Source of the DNA: a virus
DNA: 64,000 bases
IMG/VR virus record: IMGVR_UViG_3300021437_000011
Location: 28,247-92,246 of that record
Direction: 5' to 3' (one strand)
The translations under genes were made by a program, and so were the position numbers. The notes below the pieces were generated by a model that saw nothing but the letters and a program-made list of their open reading frames with translations, was not told where the DNA came from and did no database searches. Numbering within the stretch: the first letter of the stretch is position 1; each line of letters begins with the position of its first letter. This document shows positions 52,595 to 60,231 of this stretch, piece after piece.

Positions 52595-52878
52595 GAAGAC
52601 CATCCAATGACAGCCTTGAGGCGCGCAATCTCCCCCCCGAGCTCAATAATTTGCCGCCTTTGCGAGGCGGTGGAAAAGGCTTCATTCGCGTATTTGACGT
52701 AGTATTCGGCGCTTAATTTAGCGAGACGAGTAACGATCGCTAAAACGATCTCGTTAGCGTCTGATCGGTGCGGAGGTTTATGGAGAGTTATGTGCGTTAC
52801 CGTAATGCACATCTTAATAAATTCTTCAGGATCGGTTTTCTCAATGTCAGGAATATCGAGATCATCTGTATTTATCAT
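52591..52878 (-). CDS. hypothetical helical protein
   Basis: 95 aa from ATG 52878, chosen to avoid overlapping the HTH gene; a longer start at 53013 is open. Acidic start (INTDDLDIPDIEKTDPEEFI), then a helical C-terminal part (AKLSAEYYVKYANEAF; LGGEIARLKAVIGW). Coupled to the ligase gene. Not recognised. Confidence 0.5.
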   Translation of the reverse strand: MINTDDLDIPDIEKTDPEEFIKMCITVTHITLHKPPHRSDANEIVLAIVTRLAKLSAEYYVKYANEAFSTASQRRQIIELGGEIARLKAVIGWSS

Positions 52879-52915
52879 AAATCTATCCAGGGTGATGTCG
52901 GGAAAGCCGACTTTG

Positions 52916-53518
52916 TCAATCGTCGAGCATGGAAACGCCCGCGTCGTAGGCGTCGTAGGTTCTGCCAGCAAGGCGCTTGGAGAGCTTTTCGCGCTGTTCA
53001 GCCTCACGCGCAAGCACTTCGACGAGGCGACGCGCCGCGGCTATGGCGTCTCCCCCAGCGGCGATGAGGCTGATGAAGCTGCCGCCGCCCGAGAGCGCGC
53101 GGTTGAGGGACCGGGAGCCGGGCTTTATATTCGACGAAGCGAATACCTCAGCGGCGCGCGATAAGCCGCAGAGCCTTGAGAAGTTTTCCCTTGACAGAGT
53201 TTTCCCGGATTTCCAGTCATAGACCGCCTGGCGGGTGACGCCCGTCATGGTTGCGATGTCCGATATGCTGCAATCCAGGGCCTCCATGATGGCGTCGACG
53301 CTGTACGAGAATTGGTCGGGAGCCTCCTCCAGGGGCGTGAATATGCGTTGAACGCGATATCCAAGCGCATGGGCGACGGTTTCGCTAAGCTGGCGGCGGC
53401 CGAGGATGATGTCATTGACATATTGCGGCGACACGCCATGGGCTATCGCCCACGCCTTCTGGCCGCCTGCGTTGGCTGCGGCGGTCCGGAGAAGGGCGAT
53501 GAGATCGGCTTCAGTCAT
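52916..53518 (-). CDS. transcription regulator with two helix-turn-helix domains
   Basis: 200 aa. The first HTH is GGQKAWAIAHGVSPQYVNDI with ILGRRQLSETVAHAL, the Cro/Cdc-like pattern; the second is CSISDIATMTGVTRQAVYDW with KSGKTLSRENFSRL. The C-terminal third is helical and charged (RRLVEVLAREAEQREKLSKR). A phage repressor-type regulator; the leftward genes after it and the repeat cluster at 50.6 kb are candidate targets. Confidence 0.8.
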   Translation of the reverse strand: MTEADLIALLRTAAANAGGQKAWAIAHGVSPQYVNDIILGRRQLSETVAHALGYRVQRIFTPLEEAPDQFSYSVDAIMEALDCSISDIATMTGVTRQAVYDWKSGKTLSRENFSRLCGLSRAAEVFASSNIKPGSRSLNRALSGGGSFISLIAAGGDAIAAARRLVEVLAREAEQREKLSKRLAGRTYDAYDAGVSMLDD

Positions 53519-53528
53519 AAGAGTCTCC

Positions 53529-53602
53529 TGGCTGGGAGGAAGGGTTTCGAACCCCCATCTCTTGGCTCAAAACCAAGGGTCCTGCCGTTAGACGACCTCC
53601 CA
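53529..53602 (-). tRNA. tRNA-Gln (anticodon UUG)
   Basis: 74 nt on the - strand with a 7-bp acceptor stem (TGGGAGG / CCTCCCA), discriminator G and encoded CCA at 53529-53531. The anticodon stem CTTGG / CCAAG encloses the 7-base loop TTTTGAG, so the anticodon is UUG, reading CAA. The T-arm loop TTCGAAA is present. Its 5' 15 bases overlap the end of the methyltransferase gene. Confidence 0.93.
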
Positions 53603-54544
53603 GGAAAGCATGGATTGCATGATGGCTGCGGCGACTTGAGGGCAGATGGCGTTGCCCGCAGCTTTTAGTCTAGCCATCCTTTGGGGTATCCCAGCAGCCA
53701 CAAGCTGAATTCCGGATTCAGGCTTCGGGACGCGCCGAGTTTTGCCGTCGGCGCAGCGGAGGAGCCCCCCATCTGAAGATTCGCCGCATGGAGCACCTGG
53801 GAGGGGAGAGGCATATCCCCATTGCCGTAGCGCTGGTTCGGCCCTCCCTTCGGCCCGTCTGACGCCTTGGGGCTCGCCCAAAACGCTGAAACCTGATAGC
53901 CATTCCCGTTGGCGTTCGTCGATGTGGGCGCCGCCCACATGGTCACGACCTCTGAACGAGGTCGTGCGTTCCGCGCCATCGTCTCTGGGGACGCCTTCCC
54001 CGACCTCCAGTCGCGAGCCGACGGCGCGGGCCACGATCCAGATGCGCCTCCGGAGGATCGGGGCGTTGACGCCGCAAGCCGGAATTTCAAACGCCCGCCC
54101 TTCGTAGCCGCTGTCTTCCAGGTCAGCAAGGATTCGGTCGAGGACCAGTTTCTTGTCATCAAGGCCAGGGACATTTTCGCCAAGCACCCAAAGGGGGCGG
54201 GCTCCTTGGATGAGGCGAAGCATGTCTGGCCAGAGGAAACGGTCATCGCGATCGCTTCCACGCTTCCCGGCAAGGGAGAAGGGTTGACAGGGGAAGCCGC
54301 CCGTGAGGATCGAGAAGTCTTCCGGGAGACCGGCGAGCTTGGCGGCGAGGCCAAATCCGCCGATCCCAGCGAACAGGTGTAGCTGGCGGTAAGAAGAGAG
54401 GTCTGAGGGCTGCACAGACTGGATTGGACGCTCGTCAATATGTCCATGAGGCAAGCTTCCGTCTTGGACCCGCCGGCGGAGGACGCCGCAGCAAAAAGGG
54501 TCGATTTCGTTGTAGTAGGTCATGAGAGGCAGCCATGTGTTCAT
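53588..54544 (-). CDS. DNA cytosine-C5 methyltransferase
   Basis: 318 aa. Motif I LHLFAGIGGFGLAAKLAG, motif IV GGFPCQPFSLAG with the catalytic Cys, motif VI GENVPGLDD, motif VIII RRRIWIVA, and motif X-like GIPQRMARLKAAGNAICPQV near the end. The target-recognition region is short. Likely masks phage DNA from host restriction. The stop lies inside the tRNA-Gln gene (53588-53590). ATG 54523 is an alternative start. A second conserved-looking frame overlaps its C-terminal half. Confidence 0.85.
   Translation of the reverse strand: MNTWLPLMTYYNEIDPFCCGVLRRRVQDGSLPHGHIDERPIQSVQPSDLSSYRQLHLFAGIGGFGLAAKLAGLPEDFSILTGGFPCQPFSLAGKRGSDRDDRFLWPDMLRLIQGARPLWVLGENVPGLDDKKLVLDRILADLEDSGYEGRAFEIPACGVNAPILRRRIWIVARAVGSRLEVGEGVPRDDGAERTTSFRGRDHVGGAHIDERQREWLSGFSVLGEPQGVRRAEGRAEPALRQWGYASPLPGAPCGESSDGGLLRCADGKTRRVPKPESGIQLVAAGIPQRMARLKAAGNAICPQVAAAIMQSMLSWEVV
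53665..54447 (-). CDS. overlapping-frame protein inside the methyltransferase gene
   Basis: 260 codons in another frame of the same strand. Its second half has STESLLTWKTAATKGGRL, FRLAASTPRSSGGASGSWPA and SLNPEFSLWLLGYPKGWLD, text I recognise from phage proteins carried next to or overlapping Dcm-type genes, where LNP.FSLWLMG.P.W is a known ending. The first half looks like a shadow of the methyltransferase, so true translation probably starts internally. If real, both frames are selected in one stretch of DNA. Confidence 0.5.
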   Translation of the reverse strand: MDILTSVQSSLCSPQTSLLTASYTCSLGSADLASPPSSPVSRKTSRSSRAASPVNPSPLPGSVEAIAMTVSSGQTCFASSKEPAPFGCLAKMSLALMTRNWSSTESLLTWKTAATKGGRLKFRLAASTPRSSGGASGSWPAPSARDWRSGKASPETMARNARPRSEVVTMWAAPTSTNANGNGYQVSAFWASPKASDGPKGGPNQRYGNGDMPLPSQVLHAANLQMGGSSAAPTAKLGASRSLNPEFSLWLLGYPKGWLD

Positions 54545-54576
54545 ATTTTTTCATGCGAGACCTCATTCAGCAAACA

Positions 54577-54876
54577 TCAGTAAGATTCCTCGCGGGTTAT
54601 CTCCGAAAGAATTTTGAGAATGTTCCGATCACGCTCAACAAGGCTAAGAATTCGCAAAGCCATGGGATGAGGCGGGATGCAGCGTTGAGTAGAACCGCGC
54701 CATGTCGAGATCGCCTCCGCCGAGACGCCAAGGAGGCGCGCAAACTCGCTCACAGAAATGGGGATGGCCTCCATTCGAGACTTGAACCTAGCGCAGTGAT
54801 CGCGGCGGAGGCTGAAGTCAATGAGGTCTCTTACCTTCGTGGAATTGATGTGTCTGGTGACTATAACGGCGCACAT
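54577..54876 (-). CDS. small helix-turn-helix protein
   Basis: 99 aa. SVSEFARLLGVSAEAISTWR is the HTH, followed by PPHPMALRILSLVERDRNIL, the usual packing helix of Cro-like regulators. The N-terminal 40 residues are an unusual addition. Near the start of the leftward accessory region, so it may control that transcript. Confidence 0.72.
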   Translation of the reverse strand: MCAVIVTRHINSTKVRDLIDFSLRRDHCARFKSRMEAIPISVSEFARLLGVSAEAISTWRGSTQRCIPPHPMALRILSLVERDRNILKILSEITREESY

Positions 54877-55309
54877 TTAAATATGTTTCCCCGTGTTTTT
54901 TCGTAGGTCTCATGTATAGTAGCGTAGGACACCAGCATTGTGAAGGGAGAAAATTGGAAATTTTTGAAAAAATGGAGAAAAATTCGAGAAAAGAGGCCGG
55001 GAAAGGGGGCTGAAAACGTAGGTCCTGCGGGAATACGGGGTCTCCAAGCGGCAAAACGCGAGAGAAACGCAAGTCCTACGGAGATTTTGGGTGGGGAAGA
55101 GGGGGTTAGATGATATTCGAGAATTTGAATATTTTGGATTTTTGGGATTTTTGGGAAATTGGGAAATTGGGATGAGAGAGGGTGCCTGAAAACGGACCCG
55201 ATGGGACCCGCAGGCGACCATTTTTCTTTTTCCGTGTTTTTGGCGGTTTTTATGTTTTTCAGCGTTTTGAGGGGGTTTTACGCCCCTCTCCACAGATAAC
55301 TCATTGATA
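54877..55309. other. non-coding region with strand-biased G/T repeats
   Basis: 433 bp between an HTH gene and a recombinase gene. The + strand is purine- and T-rich with short direct repeats (GGGATTTTTGGGATTTTTGGG, in part; GGGAAATTGGGAAATTGGGA, in part, 55138-55170) and two related motifs around 55017 and 55070 (GTAGGTCCTGCGG; GCAAGTCCTACGG). A leftward open frame exists but looks non-coding. An origin of replication or recombination site is possible, not shown. Confidence 0.35.
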
Positions 55310-55867
55310 TCACTCATCCTTTCTGTGCAAGATGCGATGCACAGAACCTGCACCTATGCCTAGCTGCTTAGCTATAGCCGCCATGCTCAGCCCTTGTGCT
55401 CTCAGTGACGCTACGTTGCCCGCCAGCGCCTGTGCAGTTTTCGCCCTACCCTTGTACCTGCCAGCAGCTTTAGCGGCCTGTATGCCCTCCCTTTGCCGTT
55501 CTAGCATGATCTCACGTTCGAACTGCGCCACACTGGCGAAAATGTTCAGCGTGAGTCGCCCTGCTGGCGTGCTCGTGTCCATCGATGGGCTGAGGATGCG
55601 CAGCGCCACGGTTTTGCGTTCCAGCTTATCCGCTATCTCAATAAGATTGCGTATGCTTCTGGCGAGCCTATCGATTTTAGTTACAATGAACACGTCCCCC
55701 TCCCGCACGAACTCCAACGCGGCGTCAAGCTGGGCGCGCGTGGCGTCCACAGAGCTCAATTGCTCACTGAAAACCTTCTCAGCGCCAGCAAGCGCTAGGT
55801 CGCGAAGCTGGGCGTCGAGCCCCGCAACCTGTTCAATCGTTGATGTGCGCGCATATCCCACTTTCAT
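55310..55867 (-). CDS. serine recombinase (resolvase/invertase family)
   Basis: 185 aa, normal length. YARTSTIEQ holds the catalytic Ser (residue 9); FIVTKIDRLARSIRNL, SPSMDTSTPAGRL and ASVAQFEREIMLERQREGI are the other conserved motifs. The C-terminal HTH is LSMAAIAKQLGIGAGSVHRI. It acts on inverted or direct site pairs. Candidate sites are the inverted repeats upstream at 55901-55962; the 20-bp pair at 47949-48042 is a more speculative one. Confidence 0.9.
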   Translation of the reverse strand: MKVGYARTSTIEQVAGLDAQLRDLALAGAEKVFSEQLSSVDATRAQLDAALEFVREGDVFIVTKIDRLARSIRNLIEIADKLERKTVALRILSPSMDTSTPAGRLTLNIFASVAQFEREIMLERQREGIQAAKAAGRYKGRAKTAQALAGNVASLRAQGLSMAAIAKQLGIGAGSVHRILHRKDE

Positions 55868-55900
55868 GCTATCCTCCGTTCCACTGTTGTCTTAGACACA

Positions 55901-55962
55901 TTGGAATATGGCGTTCCAAAAGTCAAGACCTATTTCTGCGGAACGCTGGGCGTACATTCCGC
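55901..55962. promoter_or_regulatory. paired inverted repeats upstream of the recombinase, candidate res/operator sites
   Basis: TTGGAA (55901-55906) with TTCCAA (55914-55919), and GCGGAA (55938-55943) with TTCCGC (55957-55962). Two dyads of the form GGAA...TTCC lie in the divergent promoter region between the recombinase and the J-domain gene. Resolvases bind such paired half-sites in their own promoter. Confidence 0.5.
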
Positions 55963-56006
55963 TAGGGCTTGCCCTATTGGAAAGTTATCCACAGCTCTCT
56001 CATTTT

Positions 56007-56041
56007 TATGTGTTGACATAGCCACGAAGAACCGCTAGATT
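56007..56041 (+). promoter_or_regulatory. ATGTGTTGACATA promoter, copy 1
   Basis: TTGACA at 56013-56018, 17-base spacer, then TAGATT at 56036-56041, 40 bases before the J-domain gene. The -35 is inside the dyad ATGT-gttg-ACAT. Copies 2 and 3 have the same spacing. Confidence 0.75.
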
Positions 56042-56080
56042 TATTTCAACGAGGCGAGAAACACCAAGCGGAGACGGACA

Positions 56081-56629
56081 ATGGCTAAGATGAGCGAGAG
56101 AATGAATATCCTCAAGGGAGAAAAAGACCGGATCAAATCTGACCGTGAGAAAGTACAGGATAAGATTAATGAGTTGAAATCCAAGCTGGATAGTCTCAAA
56201 GCAGAGGCGGATAACCTAAAAGAGCAAGCGGCTAGCAATAAACAAGACATTAAAGACGAGAAAGAAGCGGAGAAGGGAAGGAAAGAGGCGGCGAAGCAGA
56301 AGAGACAGGAAGAAAAATCCGCCAAGCCCAAGAGAAAGCCGAGAGAAAAGAAAGAAAAACCTCAGCCCAAGCAGGAAACGCCAAGAGAAAGCCCTAGGGA
56401 ATTTGAAGACAGGATTGCAAGAGAAGTCGCGAGAGAGTTAGTTAACGTATACGGGCTCACCGATTACTCTACGTTAGAAGAAATAAAGGCAGCACACCGC
56501 AAATTCAACTTTGATAATCATCCTGACCGTGGCGGTGCCACGACGCGATGCAAAATTGGAAATATGTATCTTCAGGCAATGATGCGCAGAGCTGGGAAGG
56601 CGCACCCTGAATACGCCAAAGCGGCGTAA
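56081..56629 (+). CDS. coiled-coil protein with C-terminal J-domain
   Basis: 182 aa. Residues 1-75 form a coiled coil (KDRIKSDREKVQDKINELKS), 76-115 are a Lys/Glu/Pro-rich linker, and the C-terminal 60 residues resemble the end of a J-domain: YSTLEEIKAAHRKFNFDNHPDRG (in parts) keeps the HPD triad, which stimulates Hsp70 (DnaK). The family usually has the J-domain at the N-terminus. The phage could recruit host DnaK for replication or assembly. First gene of the early small-gene run. Confidence 0.75.
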   Translation: MAKMSERMNILKGEKDRIKSDREKVQDKINELKSKLDSLKAEADNLKEQAASNKQDIKDEKEAEKGRKEAAKQKRQEEKSAKPKRKPREKKEKPQPKQETPRESPREFEDRIAREVARELVNVYGLTDYSTLEEIKAAHRKFNFDNHPDRGGATTRCKIGNMYLQAMMRRAGKAHPEYAKAA

Positions 56630-56638
56630 ACGGATCGG

Positions 56639-56663
56639 GGGAGGGGAGTTAGAAGCCCCTCCC
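56639..56663 (+). terminator. hairpin after the J-domain gene
   Basis: GGGAGGGG (56639-56646) pairs with CCCCTCCC (56656-56663) across a 9-base loop, nine bases past the stop codon. It has no T-run, so termination may be partial. Confidence 0.55.
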
Positions 56664-56799
56664 AGCCAGCCTACTAATCTACAAATGTCATAGTGTAACA
56701 TCCTACACTAGAATAATTCTAAATTCTTATTTTTCTCTTATTTTTGATTTAGAGAAATCGAAAAAGAGAAAAATATTCAACAATTTCAAGGATTTACTC

Positions 56800-57069
56800 A
56801 TGAACACGCCGCAAAGTGCAACTCACATAAAAGACCGCTGCAATCGCGCCAAGACGCTTGTTTCCTACTATTCCTCGGACAAGGTCACGGTTGACCAGCT
56901 TGAGATGTTGATGCTGTCCTGTGAATCCCGAATGGAACGCTACGCCAGTGAAGAAGCTTATGTGGAGGATGCATTCTTACTGCAATGCATGGAAGTTGCC
57001 CTTAACGAGAAATGCGCTCCCCTGGAAATACCTGATGCGCTAATTGCTGAGTTCCTGACTGAAGAATAG
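56800..57069 (+). CDS. hypothetical early protein
   Basis: 89 aa, acidic and helical (EMLMLSCESRMERYASEEA; LIAEFLTEE). Start follows CAAGGATTTACTC. Not recognised. Part of the run of small early genes; proteins of this kind often act on host functions. Confidence 0.6.
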   Translation: MNTPQSATHIKDRCNRAKTLVSYYSSDKVTVDQLEMLMLSCESRMERYASEEAYVEDAFLLQCMEVALNEKCAPLEIPDALIAEFLTEE

Positions 57070-57108
57070 CCGTGGGGGCGGAAAGCTGAATTCACACTGG
57101 AGACTGAC

Positions 57109-57309
57109 ATGATCAAAGCCAAACCTTACCTGACTCTTGAAGGATGCGCGAAGCGTTGCAGCTTTGAGTCCGCTTATTCCAAGACACATATCTACAGCCC
57201 TGTACGCTTTCTGGATGGCGTTCGTGATGGCGGGCAATTCGATCCGGCTCTTGATAAGGCCAAGCGCTACACGTGGCGGATTGAAAAAGAGAAGCGGCGC
57301 AAGGCTTAA
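57109..57309 (+). CDS. hypothetical basic early protein
   Basis: 66 aa, basic C-terminus (KAKRYTWRIEKEKRRKA). GGAGACTGAC precedes the ATG. Not recognised; could bind nucleic acid. Confidence 0.55.
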   Translation: MIKAKPYLTLEGCAKRCSFESAYSKTHIYSPVRFLDGVRDGGQFDPALDKAKRYTWRIEKEKRRKA

Positions 57310-57359
57310 CTGCTCTAGCTATATTTTCTCGTATATAGCGCTTACCTTTGGAGACGCAC

Positions 57360-57566
57360 ATGAGACACAGTGATGATCCTGACGATTGTTACCGCACGAA
57401 CAACGAATTGCGCGGGATTTACCAGTCATCTGGCGACGAACTTCAACGTGCTGACATACTAGCGATACTGACAGAGCGTTTCGAATATGATGCAGACTTT
57501 TACGGAACGACAGGAGATCCGGCGGAATACGCTAAGTGGTATGTGGCGCAACCAATCGGAAGCTGA
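57360..57566 (+). CDS. hypothetical acidic early protein
   Basis: 68 aa from ATG 57360 with TTGGAG upstream. Acidic, Asp/Tyr-rich (RHSDDPDDCYRTNNELRG; FEYDADFYGTTGD). Not recognised. Acidic small phage proteins can mimic DNA, but nothing here shows that. Confidence 0.55.
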   Translation: MRHSDDPDDCYRTNNELRGIYQSSGDELQRADILAILTERFEYDADFYGTTGDPAEYAKWYVAQPIGS

Positions 57567-57656
57567 TGAACAATATGGGGGCGGATTACTCTCTGATTCT
57601 CCCCCTAAACCTTCATAACTTACTGTAAATACTCACCTTTTGCTAGGAAAATCATC

Positions 57657-58025
57657 ATGATTGATCAAAATTCCATCGACGAATACAGGACACGCAGCAT
57701 TTATCCTAATCATACTCTTAACGGCCATGGGACTGTCATCGATGGCTCTAAGTGGCGCAATGAACATTGGAGCTCCATTCTCTTGTGGGACTTGCATCTG
57801 CAACAAGCTTTGAGCGGCGTTAGTGACTGGTCTCATGTTGGCCTAGGCTACTGGATGCTCGTTAAGCTTGACGGCCCTACCCTCGTTTCTCTCGGCCTTG
57901 CTGACTGTGAAAACTGTTGGGTTGAAATCCACGAACGCGATGAAGGCGAGATGGAGACGTCCTATTGGACTGATACAGAAGCTTCCGAACGCATTAAGGA
58001 GCTGGACGAACTGTGCTCCGACTGA
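57657..58025 (+). CDS. hypothetical acidic early protein
   Basis: 122 aa, acidic and Trp-rich (SKWRNEHWSSILLWDLHL; ETSYWTDTEASERIKELDEL). The leader AGGAAAATCATCATG matches those before 58391 and 60232. Not recognised. Confidence 0.6.
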   Translation: MIDQNSIDEYRTRSIYPNHTLNGHGTVIDGSKWRNEHWSSILLWDLHLQQALSGVSDWSHVGLGYWMLVKLDGPTLVSLGLADCENCWVEIHERDEGEMETSYWTDTEASERIKELDELCSD

Positions 58026-58087
58026 CGCCAAGCGTGGGGCGGGAGATTGTCTTTCGCCCTTCCTATCCCCTATCTGGAGACCTTATC

Positions 58088-58342
58088 ATGACAACTCGCT
58101 GGCAAATTGTAGTCCGTAACGGAACGCCTCGCATGACCATCCAGCTTCAATTCAGCGCCCGCAAAACCAAACACGCCCTATTCTGTGCCCTACTGGACAA
58201 TGGCCACATGATCGCAGACTTGACCAAGTTGCCCGAGGATGGGGGCTTCACCTGGAACGCCAAGGCCCAAGCCTGGGAGTATGGCGCCTGGCAGGTTTGC
58301 TTTAGCGGCCTTATCGAGCTTGACGCAAAACGAGGCGGATAA
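58088..58342 (+). CDS. hypothetical early protein
   Basis: 84 aa from ATG 58088 (CTGGAGACC upstream). TRWQIVVRNGTPRMTIQLQF and GGFTWNAKAQAWEYGAWQV suggest a small beta sheet. Not recognised. Confidence 0.55.
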   Translation: MTTRWQIVVRNGTPRMTIQLQFSARKTKHALFCALLDNGHMIADLTKLPEDGGFTWNAKAQAWEYGAWQVCFSGLIELDAKRGG

Positions 58343-58390
58343 ACTCATCTAAACTACTGCAATTATTAGAAAAACTCAAGGAAAATCGTC

Positions 58391-58762
58391 ATGAACAAAC
58401 GCTCAATTTCCGCCATAGAAAAAGCTCTGAAAGACAACGGAGAAGAAGATAACAAAATCTATACTGAAGATAATAGAGTAGAAATCACCTTATACTGCTC
58501 AGGAACTGATGAAGATGGCGAATTCTCGTTTGTTACTGGGGTTATACATGTTCATAAGTTGAAAGATGGCAGGTGGATGCGGGCGCATTGGAGCACTAAA
58601 AATCTGGAATGGCAGTCGTCTGATTTTACCCACGGGTACGCAAAAATTAACCCGAACGCTTGCTATTGCTTTGCCAGAACTCTCGAAGCTCTTGCTGGGG
58701 ATATAAAAACCTATCCTTCCGCCATTAAGGCGATACGCGCAGCTTTCCCTTCGTTCCCGTAA
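58391..58762 (+). CDS. hypothetical early protein
   Basis: 123 aa. Basic start, then DNGEEDNKIYTEDNRVEITL and a Trp-rich middle (DGRWMRAHWSTKNLEW). Leader AGGAAAATCGTCATG is shared with 60232. Its stop is seven bases before promoter copy 2. Not recognised. Confidence 0.6.
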   Translation: MNKRSISAIEKALKDNGEEDNKIYTEDNRVEITLYCSGTDEDGEFSFVTGVIHVHKLKDGRWMRAHWSTKNLEWQSSDFTHGYAKINPNACYCFARTLEALAGDIKTYPSAIKAIRAAFPSFP

Positions 58763-58763
58763 T

Positions 58764-58798
58764 TATGTGTTGACATAATATCCAAGCTGCTGTACAGT
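58764..58798 (+). promoter_or_regulatory. ATGTGTTGACATA promoter, copy 2
   Basis: TTGACA at 58770-58775, 17-base spacer, TACAGT at 58793-58798; drives the gene at 58836. Same ATGT...ACAT dyad over the -35 as the other copies. Confidence 0.78.
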
Positions 58799-58835
58799 TA
58801 TCTGCATATCAACCCTAACGGACAGGACGATAGCC

Positions 58836-59111
58836 ATGAACCAACCTAACAATGACTTTGCTCCGCACATCAAATCCCTCTTAGAAGCTGGTCTAACCAT
58901 CCTTAAGCAAGATGAAAGACCCATTACTCTGCAATTTGCCGCCATGGACCTCGCATGGCTGGACGCCCACCGAGCTTACCACGAGAATAGAGGGGGAGAC
59001 TCGCTGAAATCTCTCGGTTCATTCTGGAACATCTACCTAGGTTTCCTCAGCGAAGAACCTGAATACGCCGCGAAAGCAAAACATATCTTCCAAGGCCATA
59101 TTCGGCTCTAG
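58836..59111 (+). CDS. hypothetical early protein
   Basis: 91 aa. HIKSLLEAGLTILKQDERPI, then MDLAWLDAHRAYHENRGGDS; a small alpha-rich protein. First gene after promoter copy 2. Not recognised. Confidence 0.58.
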   Translation: MNQPNNDFAPHIKSLLEAGLTILKQDERPITLQFAAMDLAWLDAHRAYHENRGGDSLKSLGSFWNIYLGFLSEEPEYAAKAKHIFQGHIRL

Positions 59112-59162
59112 AAAAACCAACCTAATTTACCGATAAATAAAGCAAAACACAAGGGTTATCTT

Positions 59163-59630
59163 ATGATTTACACCGCAAATATCAATAAGGATACTGGGAT
59201 ATCCTTTGGCTATATCAGCTCTGGCGCTCTTCATCCTGACGTAATCGACGCCCTATTTCAAAACGGGTCCGATCGTGTCGCGGAGGAAGCCTACAAGGAG
59301 TGGCGCGCCACGAAGGTGGACATGCTTCTTGACACTGACGCGATGTACGAAACCATTGAGCAAGCCACAGAAGCCGCTGGCGAGCTCTCCTATGAGTTCT
59401 GGGAGAGCTACAGCCCTGATGAACCTAACGTTGAGGGCGTTCACGAGGGCGTCACTTACGCCTCGTCATGGCTAGGCGGCGCCCTTAACTTCTTCATCTG
59501 TGAGTCCCCTGTGATCACCGAGCATGCGCGCAGGGCCTCACCCTGCGTTCCCAACGCAGGGATACTGGATACGCTTGATGGCGACGTCCAGTGTTATGAC
59601 GTTCCCGCCGCTTGGCGCCGGGGCGAATGA
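59163..59630 (+). CDS. hypothetical acidic early protein
   Basis: 155 aa, acidic. SFGYISSGALHPDVIDALF, EQATEAAGELSYEFWESYSP and TYASSWLGGALNFFICESP suggest a compact domain. Not recognised. A short hairpin follows at 59636. Confidence 0.6.
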   Translation: MIYTANINKDTGISFGYISSGALHPDVIDALFQNGSDRVAEEAYKEWRATKVDMLLDTDAMYETIEQATEAAGELSYEFWESYSPDEPNVEGVHEGVTYASSWLGGALNFFICESPVITEHARRASPCVPNAGILDTLDGDVQCYDVPAAWRRGE

Positions 59631-59635
59631 CGCGT

Positions 59636-59651
59636 GGGGGAGAAATCCCCC
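59636..59651 (+). terminator. short hairpin after gene 59163
   Basis: GGGGGA and TCCCCC around GAAA, seven bases past the stop; followed by AACTTATTC. A weak terminator or transcript stabiliser. Confidence 0.5.
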
Positions 59652-59685
59652 AACTTATTCAACACATTAACTAATGGTGATCAAT

Positions 59686-59874
59686 ATGAAGTGGAAACCA
59701 GCCGAGGACGCCCAAAAAGGGAGCGGTCCCTTCTTCTTCAGAATCAAGGACCAAATAGTCACCATATGGCTAGGTGGACCTATTGAGCCTGACAGGGAAT
59801 TCGTCATGCAATTTCATGCCGATTATCTTCTCGACATCATAGCAACGCTCAAGATGATTGAGCGTAAAACCTAA
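59686..59874 (+). CDS. hypothetical early protein
   Basis: 62 aa from ATG 59686, preferred over ATG 59674 because GGTGATC precedes it. KWKPAEDAQKGSGPFFFRIK and TIWLGGPIEPDREFV. Not recognised. Confidence 0.5.
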   Translation: MKWKPAEDAQKGSGPFFFRIKDQIVTIWLGGPIEPDREFVMQFHADYLLDIIATLKMIERKT

Positions 59875-59885
59875 GGATACGCCCC

Positions 59886-60170
59886 ATGAAAAAACCTTTG
59901 CCGTTCGACGAATACGCATCCAATGCCGCCATCATTTTGAAAATCGCTAAACGAGCATCGAAAATTCTTTCTGAACAAGGCGTAATGCGCTCTACGATGG
60001 ACATTGCAATGGACCTTACCGCCTGCCATGTCTCAACTCCTTTGCGGCTTGAAGACCTTCTGAGCGCTGATGACTTCAACCTTATCCATGATGTTTTAGG
60101 TATTTTCCGGCATCTCAATAGGAATACAGGAAGGATCGATGGGAACTTCCTTCCTCGGTTTTCCAGGTGA
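59886..60170 (+). CDS. hypothetical early protein
   Basis: 94 aa, helical (SNAAIILKIAKRASKILSEQG; RLEDLLSADDFNLIHDVLGI). Starts 11 bases after the preceding gene. Not recognised. Confidence 0.55.
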   Translation: MKKPLPFDEYASNAAIILKIAKRASKILSEQGVMRSTMDIAMDLTACHVSTPLRLEDLLSADDFNLIHDVLGIFRHLNRNTGRIDGNFLPRFSR

Positions 60171-60231
60171 GAATCTCACGTAAACCTAGTTAACATACAG
60201 TAAACGCTAAACATTTTCCAGGAAAATCGTC

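Noticed and set aside
53312-53668. Rightward open frame over the regulator and tRNA
   Set aside because: Antisense to a convincing HTH gene and a tRNA; contains the reverse of the tRNA.
54910-55353. 147-codon leftward open frame after the recombinase
   Set aside because: Low-complexity Ser/Arg/Phe/Pro text from a G/T-biased non-coding strand; only an overlap with the recombinase stop favours it.
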